Made by a program: the position numbers and the translations under genes | In this document: in pieces, positions 21,601 through 32,898 of the stretch | Numbering within the stretch: position 1 is the stretch's first letter | Layout of the letters: each line of letters opens with the position of its first letter | The notes under the pieces: generated by a model | What the model was told of the DNA's origin: nothing | Databases searched by the model: none | The model's input: the letters and a program-made list of their open reading frames with translations, nothing else | DNA from: Flammula alnicola | Lineage: Eukaryota; Basidiomycota; Agaricomycetes; Agaricales; Strophariaceae | NCBI GenBank assembly: GCA_015499995.1 | Contig: JADNRV010000410.1 | Coordinates: 1 to 37,971, forward strand | Length of the DNA: 37,971 nucleotides | Direction: 5' to 3'

Positions 21601-22840
21601 TACCCGTTGATCGTTCCTCCGCATTTTAGCATCCGGTGAAAGCTTTTTGCATTGAAGGAAGGCCCGAAGCATGGGACGAGGAACGACCATATGGACTAGG
21701 TACGGCTTTACTTGTCCTGGCTGGCCTCTGGTTTGTGTTCGTCTCAGATACTGAAGGTCTATTAGCCGCTAATAGGCGATTCTGATAATTAGACCATGAT
21801 AAGGAACCTACATAGTCCGTGGTCAGCTGCGAGGCATACACGGGCCGCATGGAACGTGGGCTATGCGGCTGTGGAAATCGGGCTTGTGACCATGGTTCGA
21901 TATGTTTTCTCTATTACCTGGGACCAATTTGATGCGGTGAGCGTATTGTGCGGTTTGAGCGTTGAGTTTTTTCGATTTATGCCTTTCCTTAATTGTTTGG
22001 AAGGATCGCTGCGACCGTTCCGTGAGCATCAGTACTTATTGCCCAATTTTCATTATATTTTCATGATACTGATTCTAAATAGTCGTTTGATTCTAGATGA
22101 CTGTTGCTGGGGGATTAGTTAGGCGCTATATGTGGCGATATCACTACCTGTTCTCATTTTCAAGCCTCTCCGGCTACGGTCGCTGGAGAATGGATTTCCT
22201 ATCCGAATTCACGGAATATTTCAATCCGAAAATTCCTTGCGAAAGCCAGTGCAAAAAGTAACAAGGATAGCGTCGCGCAAATGGACTTCCACTTGACTTA
22301 AAGGTTAGTGATCACCGTCAATTCATTTGCCAGTTCTTGATGCCCGATTCGTCATACCCAGCTTGTGAAAAGGCAAGAAAAATCGTCGCCTGCTCCCATC
22401 GGCAAGATGAAGCTTCAAGCATCATGTATCGGGTTACCGTTGCCCGACATCCATACTTGGCTGTACTCGAGGGCGGATATCGAGAATCGGGCAAGAAACT
22501 TTCGAGGGTTCAGCGAATTATGGCCTTGGTCGTGGCTACATCCTCCATACATGCACCTGGCCTTTCGTTGTGTGCAATCGTTGGATCCTGGCAAAATATG
22601 AATCTGCATCTTATTTCTCGGAGACTGTTGTATGTGTTTTCTTCACGATGTCCATTTCTCAGCAAGTTCTATCTCGTTGATTGGGATCTAGTCACCAAGG
22701 CCATATGGAGTTACATCGCCCTTTACGGGCTTTTACCGCTCTCCCAAGCTGACGATGCAAATGCTTCTCGCAGTTAGGTACGCCCGATTCCGGTTTGTGA
22801 TACAATGTGATACATGCATCTACTTATTCTGAGCCCATCA
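18613..22840. other. Long region without a convincing gene
   Basis: Only scattered frames of 60-146 codons are present on both strands. None has signal peptides, family motifs or splice partners that extend them. A CGAGATCTCG palindrome occurs around 19000. No tRNA cloverleaf or rRNA similarity was recognised. Base composition is close to the flanking single-copy DNA rather than to the GC-rich mosaic, so it may hold diverged or non-coding sequence I cannot read. Confidence 0.4.
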
Positions 22841-22847
22841 GTATACA

Positions 22848-22854
22848 TATATAA
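22848..22854 (+). promoter_or_regulatory. TATA box of the repeat-precursor gene
   Basis: TATATAA lies 22 bp before a first ATG (22870) and 55 bp before a second in-frame ATG (22903). With initiation about 30 bp downstream of TATA, the second ATG is the more likely start. Confidence 0.6.
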
Positions 22855-22902
22855 CATGCGCCGAAGTCCATGCAAACCATTCTTTCGACCCCTTCAATCA
22901 TC

Positions 22903-23518
22903 ATGTATATCTCTAGCCTCATTGCAATTGTCGCCCTCACGTTCTTTACCTCTACCCAAGCGTCACCAGTGAGTCGTTATCTTTTCTGGTCGTACTACGC
23001 ATTATGCTTACATCCACCTCCGCTGCCTAGATTTCTGTCGAACTACTCCACCGCCACAATCTCGTCCACGAGATAGCAAGAAGAGTTGATGTGAGTTTCG
23101 CACTACCTACTTTTATCCCATTGACTTGACCAACACATCCTTCGTCGATCTATAGGACGCCTCTTTACCTTCCAGGAGAGACGATTTAGTCGCCCGCGTT
23201 CCACCTGGCATAGACTGGAAACGCGCTGACGACACCTCTGCGCCCGATCCGTCCAAAGACTGGAAACGAGAGGATGGTGCCACAGCCGGCCCGCCTGGCG
23301 ACTGGCGGCGAGCAAACCTCCTTCCCCTCACTCCTGGTTCTCCAGAATGGAAACGAGAGGCCGACCCCACACCCAATCCACCTGGCACAGATTGGAAGCG
23401 AGAGGACGATGCCACCGCTGCCCCTCCCTGGAAGCGAGAAAGACAAGAGACCGCTTCTCCTCCCTGGAAAAGGGACGATGCCGACATCAATTCTCCTCCC
23501 TGGAAACGAATGGATTGA
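22903..23518 (+). CDS. Secreted Kex2-processed repeat peptide precursor
   Basis: Exons 22903-22968, 23031-23090 and 23156-23518 join in phase 0 through two GTGAGT introns to 162 residues (173 if the in-frame ATG at 22870 is used). Residues 1-20 form a signal peptide (hydrophobic core IAIVALTFF, cleavage near TQA-S). A short pro-region has ARR and SRR dibasic sites. The remainder is eight copies of a motif ending Trp-(Lys/Arg)-Arg: GIDWKR, SKDWKR, GDWRR, PEWKR, TDWKR, then PPWKR three times. Cleavage by the Golgi protease Kex2 and basic trimming by Kex1 would release acidic, Pro-rich peptides of 10-13 residues, each ending in Trp, such as EDDATAAPPW or EADPTPNPPGTDW. The layout is that of fungal repeat precursors (alpha-factor type pheromones, dikaritin-type RiPPs, other KEPs), but the cores match none I know. 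No UstYa-like oxidase or peptidase gene is recognisable nearby. Confidence 0.85.
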
Positions 23519-24978
23519 CCGACATTCTTCCCTGCCCTGCACGCACATATTCAAACCCGACTCCCGCCGTAGAAGCGCGCTGTCGAATCTAGCACTCAAA
23601 ATTTGAACTAGGAGATGTTGATGCAAGGAATTGCCAGTGGTATCGCTCCAATGTCTTTGGAAGCAAGCTAAAGAAATTCCGTCGCGGTGTTACTTCTTCT
23701 CCGGATCCCTCCCGCTGCTTATCTATGGTTATTTAGTTTTTCTTGTTATTTCACCCCTTACTCATCCCTTATTCCATTGTCGTTCTGAATACGACCTATT
23801 CCTTCCCTTATGTCCTTCCTCATCCTTCTTGCCTTTTTTCAAGACGCTATCTTCCTGTATTCTATTCTCCTCCGACGAAATCTCTCCTTGCAAAATTTAT
23901 TCCATTCTTGAGAGGTATCCTTGACAGAAAATTGATGGAATGGAAGTTTTATCATGTGGAAGGTGTTTACTTTTGGCTTGCATTTTCTTCTTTCTGTCAT
24001 CCCTGTCGCCGATAGTTTGGACTCGGATCACTGTTGACAGTGAAAATGTATCACGTTAACGCGCTGCTTCATATCCCTGTGTGGTTTACGACACGCATTC
24101 CCAGCACGCTGATCTAGGGGAGTCTGTACATCCGTAACAACTTTGCTTGCTTCAATTGCTCGCTTTGAATATAATCTCTGAAATTACATCCAATGCAGTT
24201 GTGTGCACCTTCGTGCGCCATTAAACCAATCCAGATATCGCCTTCTGGACTACTCTGCTAGGTCACAGAGCGCCTTGCTCTCAAGTTGATATGCGCTAAA
24301 GAAATGTTTTCTTTTAGATTTTCTTGGTTCTGGGTTCTTCAGCAACAACATGATTTGCACCAAGAATGGCTTCTGTGCATGCTTTCAGCTGCAGAACATG
24401 TACAAGCGCCGATGATTACGTCATCCCGTCAGCAACCGGGAGCACTTGGTTGTCGGCAAACAAATCCTTCCATTGAACCGTGTTGTGTCTTCAAATCCAA
24501 ATTTCGAACGCTTTTTCTCCATGTTGACTGCAGAGAGCCTCTGAAGAAGCTGTTATTTTATCTAACAAGAACGGTCTGGCTTGCGTCGACTTCGGCATCG
24601 GAATTTAATCGATGAGTTTTTGAACTCGTAAGTCATTAAATTTCTCGCACAATGTAGTACGTATTCACCTTTTAGGCCATTTCACATCGATTGTACTGTC
24701 TAAAGGACACGAATTTAAGGAAGAATAGCTTCTTTTTGCTCGTGCTTGACCATCGATTTTCGTCGAGGGACCTTTCGGCGACTTCAACCTCTTCAGAGAG
24801 AGGGACATTATCATCAACTCCACCATTTCCGGAGCTTACAGAATCGCAGGGGCTTTGGCAGAGTAAGTTGTTCTTTTCCTCATATTCTCTTTTAACGACG
24901 TGTTATACTCCTAGTCGTCCGCCTAACGATAATATAAACTACCTCGACACATCAAAAGTATCGACGAAAATCAAATCA
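23519..24978. other. Intergenic, 3' region of precursor and 5' region of folate gene
   Basis: Pyrimidine-rich, no recognisable gene. A GTAAGT...CTCCTAG pair at 24863-24915 looks like an intron in the 5' UTR of the downstream synthase gene. Confidence 0.4.
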
Positions 24979-26740
24979 ATGTCGATAGATCTAAGTCTCG
25001 ACAGGCTTAACCAGCTGGTCAAGCACTTGCCGCCGTTCACTCGCCCTACCATCCACGTCGCAGGCACGAACGGCAAAGGCAGCGTCTCCGCCCTGCTTAC
25101 GTCCATCCTCCTTGCCTCTCATAAACCATCAGAATCACAATTTACCTCGTCCTCCGATCCTTCACGACCCTTCCGTATTGGCCGCTACAACAGTCCTCAC
25201 CTCACATCCATCCTCGATTCTATAACCATCAACAACATTCCTGTCTCTCGTTCTGTATACGACCAAGCCCGCAAAGAGGTCGAAGATGCAGATCAGAAAC
25301 ACGATACTCACCTTAGTGGGTTCGAGATTTTGACGTTGACTGCGCTTCGAATATTCGAAGACGAGCAGGTTGACATTGTGGTCCTCGAAGTCGGTATGGG
25401 CGGCCGTCTCGATGCCACGAATATTGTTCCTACTTCCTGCATCCTCATTTCGGCATTGACTGCGGTGGATTTGGACCACCAGGCCTTTCTGGGCAATACG
25501 ATAACGAAGATCAGTCAGGAGAAAGCGGGCATCGCGAGAGAGGGAAAACCGTTTGTTCTTGGGAATCAGGCGCATGATGAGGTGCAAGAGGTAGTTAGGC
25601 GAGTGGTTGGGGATGTGGGAGGGCAGGTCGTTAAGGCTGTTGATGTTAGGAGGGCGGAAGAAGTTCTGAATGAGGGTGCGGGGTTCTCGCTTCTGCCTGC
25701 ATTCTCTCCTTCCTCCGCCATGAATCAAGGAGCGCCTGGTCTTCATTCATACCCTGGTGCACAATCCGTCATTGCAAGTCTTCCATGTTTCCCAACCTCG
25801 CCCCCATTGCACACCTTGCTACCTCTGCACGGCGCCCACCAGCTGGACAACCTCGGCACTGCGCTAGGCATCATTAGTGCATTGCTGACCCACGATCTCA
25901 ACGCTTCAACTTCGCACCTGAACCTGCAAGACCGCATCACCCCAGAGACGATCGCGAAGGGTATACAGGAGGTTTCCTGGCCTGGGCGACTGTCATTCCA
26001 CACCGTAGATGTTCCACTGCCGCAAGGTGATTCGAAGTCAACACCAGGTTCCGTCCCACTGCTAGTCCTCGCGGACGGAGCACATAACCCTGCCTCAGCG
26101 AAGACGTTGGGGGCGTATATCGACAATTTGCTCGAGTTGACACTGAAGACCCTCGATTGCTCCTCATGGACTTCACCAGAGCCTATATCGGTGCCTGTAC
26201 CCATCACATTCATCCTCAGCCTCTCGCACTCGCCTCCAAAGACACCTCTCCAGACCCTTGCCCCATGTTTGCCCCTGTTTTGTCTTCCCTTGCTGTCCCT
26301 TCCAACACTCCATCCAGCCCAAAAATAACCCTCACACCGTCACTGGGTATTGCTCTCCTCCCATTTACGCCCCGGACGGTATGCCATGGGTCAAGCCTGT
26401 GCCGACTAGCATAATGCGGGGTGCAGTGGCCACGCTCGTACCAGGGCTGGAAGACGAAGATGTCTGGGTCGCGGACGAGGCTGGGCCGGCTGGCTTAGGC
26501 GAATCGGAGGAACTGGAAATTGGGAAGGACAGGAATAGCAACGAGGCATTGGAGCGGGCGTTGACGTGGGCAGCGCAGAGACATTCGCATTGGTCGTTTG
26601 ATGGAGGTGGAGGTGGAAAAAACTCTGGAGGATTTAGAGCGCAAGGAGAAGCAACCCCGGGCCTAGTGGTGCTCGCTGGGAGCTTGTACCTCGTCGCTGA
26701 CTTCTATCGAATGCTAGAAGGCGGGCCTTTGCGCGCATGA
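24979..26740 (+). CDS. Dihydrofolate synthase / folylpolyglutamate synthase (FolC/Mur ligase family)
   Basis: A cytosolic or mitochondrial ATP-dependent ligase that adds glutamate to dihydropteroate or folates. Motifs in order: HVAGTNGKGSVSA (P-loop, about residues 31-43), RYNSPHLTS, a DSITIN block, EVGMGGRLDATN, the DLDHQAFLGNT and EKAGI blocks, the HGAHQLDNLGTA block, WPGRL, and LADGAHNPASA. Yeast Fol3 shares the same order. The ATG at 24979 is followed by the SIDLSLDRLNQL start typical of the Fol3 type, which favours dihydrofolate synthase over Fpgs. No introns in the coding part. Two frame breaks occur after the DGAHN motif, at CCCC runs 26261-26264 and 26370-26373. Adding one C to each gives APMFAP and LLPFTPPDGMPWVK and a single 587-residue frame. 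I regard these as probable sequence errors. There is also an unusually long insertion region rich in Ser/Pro. Confidence 0.85.
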
Positions 26741-27280
26741 AGGACTCTTATTGAAGAGGAACGGTCGAAGGGGGAATTAAACTCGGCCAGGTTGGATTAT
26801 AAGACATATGGTATTTATCATGCGAGCTCATCGTCACGACAACTCCAATTTACCATATGCACCACTCTATACGGCGTCTGTCTCTCGTCATTCTTGTCGA
26901 TTTTTGGCTTAATTACCCACAGTTTTCCCGAAGGCAGAAAATTAAAATAGAACGGTCCGTCTTGCAGCTGTTCGAGTTCGAGTACGAGCTTCTCGCTGAC
27001 AATAGGACAATATAGGAAAAACTATTAAGCTTGTCGTGTCTGCTCTCGTAATTCAAGCCAGAGTGGTGTGAGTGCAAATGCACTTACTAGCACATACCTG
27101 CCAGCAAATGCAAGCCGATGGTGATCATGTGTGCTCCTTCCGAAGTTCATGCGCATGGTGACTTTTGCTGGCGAGCGGAATATTCGACAGCCTAGACGAG
27201 AAATGGCGGACCGTCGTCGATTCGTGGAGACTATAAAGCATCCACCCAGTGCGCGCCATGCTCTTCAAAGAGTCCTGGAA
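26741..27280. other. Intergenic, promoter of the carboxylesterase
   Basis: No gene recognised. An in-frame upstream ATG at 27203 would add 26 charged residues before the signal peptide of the esterase. Confidence 0.4.
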
Positions 27281-29749
27281 ATGTTGCTTCTCGTTACGTT
27301 GGTGGCACTCGCCATCCGCCAGGTCACCCCAGCGCCGTCTGCGAGCAGCGTTGGGTCTGACCTTACATTCCTCTTCCAAAACGACCTTAACTGTAAGTAA
27401 CCAATGTCTTCGACCTCTGCCACGCAACGCTAACCGCTATCATAGGGCCGACGGCTTCTGATCATGATGGGACAATCCTTATCAGCACGCCTAGCACAAA
27501 TGCCCAAGCCATCGCATCGTGCAAATCACTCAATGAAGCCTTACTGCCTACTAGTGGCATCCACTTTCATTCGGATATCACTTCACTCATGAACTATCTT
27601 GCTCTTGAGACCACTTCGCCCCAGCAGCAATTCTGGGTTGCGTCAAGTTCTTTGTCGACTTGTTCTGCCATTTCTCTGGGGAGAGGATTCAATCTGTCCA
27701 TTGCGATGCACATCTCCCGATATTCTGTTCTCAAAGTGCACCTTATAAACCAAATGTCGCCACAGACCTGAGCCCGCAATTCCAAGTCCAGGTCCACTCA
27801 AAGCAATTGACGGTTCTCGGGTAAGCTATATCTCGTTCCTCCTCTCCTACCCATTTCTCTGACGATTCTCCGCAGCACCCGAGACCATTTGTCATTCCGA
27901 TTCATAGGTATTCCGTACGCGGATCCTTTCGAGCGCTTCACATACTCCAAAGTCTTCAGCGGAACAGGAAATATCACAGCTTTGACGTACGGAGCGCATT
28001 GTGTGCAGCCTGGCAAGGCAGCGAGGATTGTCTCTTTTTGAATATTTATACCCCGTTCCTTCCTCAAGATTCCGCGAAGACGAAGGACTTGAGGCCCGTT
28101 ATGTTTTGGATTCACGGAGGAGGGTTTACAGGCGGCGAGGGAAGCGATGGTGTATACGACGGTGGGAACATGGTCAGTCGTGGCGATGTCGTTGTTGTTT
28201 CCATCAACTACCGGTAAGCCAGATAGATTGTTCACTTCGTGATGCTAATTTGTACCCCTTTATAGTCTGGGAACGTTGGGCTTCCTCGCTTTGAACGACG
28301 GCGTCACAAACGGAAACTTTGGTATTGCCGATCAGGTAAATGGACCCTTTTTGTTATCCGACGTTGACTCGCAGACGATTAACCTTGCAATGTTCGAGTA
28401 GATTACCGCTTTGCAGTGGGTTCACGACCATATTGCGGACTTCGGCGGTGATCCATCCCGCGTCACCATCTACGGACAGTCCGCTGGAGCCGGCTCTGTA
28501 CGGGCTTTACTGGCAGCCAAGCCTGCCTTCGGGCTCTTCAAAGGCGCCATTTCACAGAGCAACTTGGGTGGCTTCGGTTATGCGACTACATACACCGAAT
28601 ACTTGACAATTGAGGAGGAGTTCACTTCTTTCGGCCAGCCGACAGTTGCATCTGTTGGCTGCGCAAACGCTACTGATACTCTGGCTTGTCTCCGGGCAGT
28701 ACCGGCAATGACCCTCATTAACGCCCCGAATGCTCCCAGGTATGTTCATAAATCGTAGAATTATATCCTATGACTAAATAAGAACTCTTTTGACAGATAC
28801 ATCGTCGTCGATGGACAGTATATTACTACAAGCCATCTTGAGCTTGATGGGTCAGGACCTGCTGCTGATGCGCACGTCATGTTTGGCTGGATGAGAGACG
28901 ACGGTGCTGATTTTGTTGGCTCCTTCCCGACAGCAAGCGTAACAATATCTCAGGCACTCCTGGGCGCCGGGTAGGTTATGTGCATACCCTTTTTTATATT
29001 CAGGAGTTGACCATTTCGACAGGGTCAGCTTCAACGTCACTAATGAAATTCTGCAATCGACTTTATTCCCAATGCCCACTACAGGAAACGAGACTTGGAA
29101 TTGTACAACCTAACCAGCCGTGTCGGCACAGACGGAGAATTCAGGTGCGCCTCATTAAAGATGTTATATAATTATACTCACTATATTTCAGGTGTATCGA
29201 TCAAGCCACTCTTGTCGCTGCTGCAAAACACAAAGTATTCCCATCAATATATGCCTACCAATTTGATCGGAGCATTCGCGGCTACGAGCCCAACCCTGGG
29301 ACTTGCAATCCGCCTGCCAGTGCTGAATTCCCAAATGGTGATCCCAGTTTACCATACTTCCGGTAGATATTTCTTCAATCGAGCTTGAGCGCAAGATGCT
29401 AAAAATTTGCCACAGGTGCCATTCTGGTGAATTATATTATATGTTTGGGTCACTTGGTCAAGATTCGGTGCCATTCCGCGACTGGAATGACCTCGTTCTG
29501 TCGCAAGTGAGTGTCGACCTATGGACATCATTCGCGCGGACGTTCGATCCCAATCCAGCACCCGAATATCTTTCTGCGCGTGGATATTCCAACACAACAT
29601 TGGCATTGCGCCAAGTAGGGCACTGGGATTCGGTCACTCCATCGAGTAAGACCCCCCTGAGGATCATGGACGTGCCGCTTTCGAATTCTGCATGGCAAGA
29701 GCAGGCGCAGTGCGACTTACTGGGATACCCCTCAACGTTATTTGGATAG
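27281..29749 (+). CDS. Secreted type-B carboxylesterase/lipase with C-type-lectin-like N-domain
   Basis: Nine exons (27281-27392, 27446-27820, 27876-28213, 28266-28335, 28402-28739, 28797-28970, 29023-29144, 29192-29362, 29416-29749) give about 678 residues if three single-base gaps are filled (near 27678-27681, 28008-28012 and 29099-29102). The start at 27281 gives a signal peptide (MLLLVTLVALAI...). Residues about 40-150 carry a C-type-lectin-like pattern: A-x-x-C-x-x-LNE-x-LLP, FWVAS, then C...C...LPIFC. The esterase part shows FIGIPYA, SEDCLFLNIYTP, the oxyanion loop WIHGGGF, the nucleophile elbow GQSAGAGS, and the catalytic-His segment RCHSGELYYMFG. It would hydrolyse esters or lipids outside the cell. 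The family is the Candida rugosa lipase / type-B esterase family. The frame breaks could mean a recent pseudogene, but all splice sites and catalytic motifs are kept. Confidence 0.75.
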
Positions 29750-30579
29750 GAGGGGTCAGTTTTAGTACGTGTTCTTAGCTCCATGTTCTAAATATCTTAT
29801 TATTATGGATTCGATGTGTGCTACCTATTATCAGTGGCTAAGCCAGTAAAAGTTTAGGGCAGATGAGCGTAGGTAGCTCTTATCAGCGATAACAACATGT
29901 CACAAGAGCCGGTGTAGATTGTGTGATTTGTACTGAAATTTTACTTAAAGCTCTGTATGCTCCGTTCACCAGGTTTTCCGATCACCATTGTGCCACTCGG
30001 CTCGGAAGGCAAAAAAAATTATTGCTTGTCATTGCTGCTCAGCGCTCAGTACTCAGTACTCAGTGCTCATTGTCAGTTACTAACATGGGTATCTAACAGG
30101 TATATCTCACCACAAAATGGACCGGTACTGGTTAGAATCGTTAATAACCTGTTAGTAACCTGTGATATGCCTATCAGTTACTAATATCGAACTGACAAAC
30201 CCAGCACTATTGGCGACTGTATGGACTTCTTTTCACTAAAGAGACGAAACCGATTGGTGGCGTGGAATCGCGTGGTCGGCCGTTATCGAAGCAAATTAAC
30301 AATTTCCATTGCATCATCTGGTCACTGGTGTACTGTGCCTCAATCGGCCAAATAACACTTTTCAGGAGGAGCTGATAAGATATTTATTTCCATTCCAACA
30401 AGTTCTTGTGTCCTAACTATAGCTAAATAACGCTACCGACCTCCACCGACACAGATATATACATTGCAATTACTGTTAAAGAATAATCACTTCTTCAATT
30501 TGTACCCCATCGCCAAACCCTGATTGGACAAAAGAATTGGCCGTGGCAAAACAGTGGCCATTATAGGGACTGAGTCCAT
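29750..30579. other. Intergenic between convergent esterase and laccase
   Basis: No gene. Contains a short CTCAGTA tandem repeat at 30043-30070 and the palindromic element at 30073-30184. Confidence 0.5.
30073..30184. repeat. Short element: 11-bp direct repeats around an inverted repeat
   Basis: TCAGTTACTAA occurs at 30073-30083 and 30174-30184. Between them CTAACAGGT (30093-30101) is inverted as ACCTGTTAG (30147-30155). The arrangement resembles a small MITE-like insertion or a folded 3' region. Too short to classify. Confidence 0.5.
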
Positions 30580-32898
30580 TCAAGTGAATACTTGGGGAGG
30601 CAAAGCGTCGTAGATCGGGCAGAGGTTATCCCAAGCAGCTGAAAACCACGATTAAGTTCAATGAGTAAAAAAGAGATGAAGCATGGATTTACTGGGAGGG
30701 TTACTGGCTGCGATCTTAGGCACATCCTCCGCCATGACGACTGCCAGGCCGCTGCGGGTAGAAAACTCATCAGATAATTCTAAGTAATACATATCACGAG
30801 GGACTTACAGAGCGAGATGCCAATCAATGTGACTATAGAACAGCATTGCATTAGGTGAGAACCGGTAGAACGCGCGACAAATTCAAGACGAACCAATGCA
30901 AGATCCAAGGGCCAGAGTTGTCCGTCTGGAAGCGCATCGTGACGTTATCCCCTGCGAATCCTGAGCTCACGACGTCGCGTTGGACGGGATTGACGTAGTT
31001 ATACACTGAGCTTCCAGCACTCCGTACAACAGAGAACGTGTGCTAAGTGGCCATGTTAGAGAATTCAAACTTCCCATGATTTCGAATAGACTTACTCCGT
31101 GAAGATGGATCGGATGCTATAAAGTTCTCCTTGTCAGTCCCGAAATGCGAAACAACAAAAATAGATCGTTCTTACAGGGCTGCCGACGGCTCCGCCAGGA
31201 ATGGATATTTCGATGACTTTGTTGGGAGGCAAAACATACACTGATCCCGGAGGAAGCAAGTCTTGAGCGGTTTGTGCGCCGCTCATGATTTGGAGCAAAA
31301 CCGGAACGCTGGGCGGGATAAATGTAGCTCCGTTTACCGTAAACTGAAGGGTTGTGAAATCAAATACGATGTCGAGATTGATGTTCACATCAGCAGCGCC
31401 GGGCGTAGCAATTCCAGGAGCGGCTGCGTTAACAAGGGGATGGAGATTTGTCTCGACCAACGGGTTCGTGCTCGACGAGTTTGTCGTCGGGTCGACGGTG
31501 GGCGCTTCCCAATAACGAAGAATCGCGGAATTAACACCGCCGTCGAAAGTAAGGGTGCCAGAATTGGGCAGGGCACGAACCCAGTAGTTCGAGACCGGCT
31601 GGTTGGTGTTCAAGACGAAAGAATAGCGCTGTCCAACGTAGATTTGGATAGAATCGACGGTGAGTGGCTGCACATTAACACCGTCAACTTCGATGATCGT
31701 CTAAATGAAAGACGCATCAACTCCCTTGCTTATTGTTCGCGATAAGTAGACTAAGAACTAACCAAGGTATGTCCATCAATTGAGAACACATAGTTGGGAT
31801 CACAGGAAATAGAAATCAGGCGGAATCGGTATCGCTTGTTTGGCAGGACCCTGATGACTGTGAGCGGGACGGTAGGTCCACCAGAATAGCGGCCTTTTCC
31901 GTTAATGAGGGTTGCGTCTGCCGTGGGGACGAGACCGGCTGACGGGGCAGGTGTGTGATACCTAGAAACCCATGTCAGAATAAGCGCTGGGGTGAATATG
32001 TCCTCATACCAATCCGCGAGAGTGATGATGGTAGAGTCTGTCACCGAAAATAAGAAGATGAGATCACGGAGATTTAAAAAAGTATGTTATCGTCTCACCA
32101 TCATCGAAGTCATATCTGACAGAAAATGAGGGTATCAATTCAAGAATACCAAGATAGCAATTTGTTATATTCTGACGTACTTGGATCGGTGAGGGTCGTG
32201 TGGGTCATACACAACAAGCGGACCTCTGAGGCCGTCGCAGTACTGCGTAGCTAAATAGGATGTCGGAGATGAGAACTCGGTATGACATGACAGTGATCTT
32301 GATGTAACTTACAATGATGTGAATGGTACCAGAATGTCCCTGCTTGGTCTGGGACTGAGAACTGGTACAAGAAGGAGTGTCCCGGAGCGATAGGACACTG
32401 TGTAACGCCGACTGGACCGTCGGCCCAACTGCTTCCTTCTTGGAACAAGCCATGCCAATGCTATGCATAACGAGGAAATGTTAACCGGTGACGCGTAGGA
32501 GCCTCCAAATAAGACTTACGATACTAGTACTCGTCAACATGGCCGTGTCGGTCAATTCGTCGACCACATTCAGATGGAATGTGCTGCCCTAATTTTTAAC
32601 GAGGCTTCAATGCTAAGACAGTGGAATTGCAATGCTAATAAACATACCTTCAAGCCAGTAATAAGGGGACCGGGAAACGCCACTGAGCTCTCGGTGCCTC
32701 CGGCAAGGACGGTCCTAAGAGTTGCATGAGAGCATTTTTTATAGAGGTAGGTCAACGTTTATGGAAAGCAACATACGTGCGATTAAAGCCATCGGGTTGG
32801 ATGTATTTGTTCTTGATGTATAAGTTAGCGTTGGGGCCTATAGAAGCATAAGCGCCCACGACGACAGAGAGTCCGACAAGGGCTGAGAGTGAGAGCAT
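30580..32898 (-). CDS. Laccase (multicopper oxidase, EC 1.10.3.2)
   Basis: A secreted blue copper oxidase of phenols and lignin-type substrates. Fourteen minus-strand exons, from 32898 to 30580, join in phase to 518 residues without a break; four are micro-exons of 17, 21, 24 and 28 nt. The signal peptide is [18 protein letters not shown]. All four copper signatures are present: HWHGLFQ (L1), [17 protein letters not shown] (L2), HPIHLHGH (L3) and [13 protein letters not shown] (L4). The type-1 axial position, ten residues after the L4 Cys, is Leu. The length fits Agaricomycete laccases (500-530). In L2 the usual HSHLSTQ is HSHHSTQ. It is convergent with the esterase and lies back to back with the small secreted-protein gene at 33539. 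No regulatory site (MRE or XRE) was identified with certainty. Confidence 0.93.

Noticed and set aside
22903..23518. Calling the repeat precursor an alpha-factor type mating pheromone
   Set aside because: Basidiomycete mating pheromones are farnesylated CaaX peptides. The cores here lack pheromone-like sequence and the C-terminus has no CaaX box. The layout is shared, the identity is not shown.
23113..23626. Minus-strand frames opposite the repeat precursor
   Set aside because: They mirror the W-K-R repeat units on the other strand. The plus strand has a TATA box, signal peptide, introns and dibasic sites.
26261..26373. Programmed frameshifting in the folate synthase gene
   Set aside because: No slippery heptamer or downstream structure is evident, two shifts would be needed, and adding one C to each four-C run explains both more simply.
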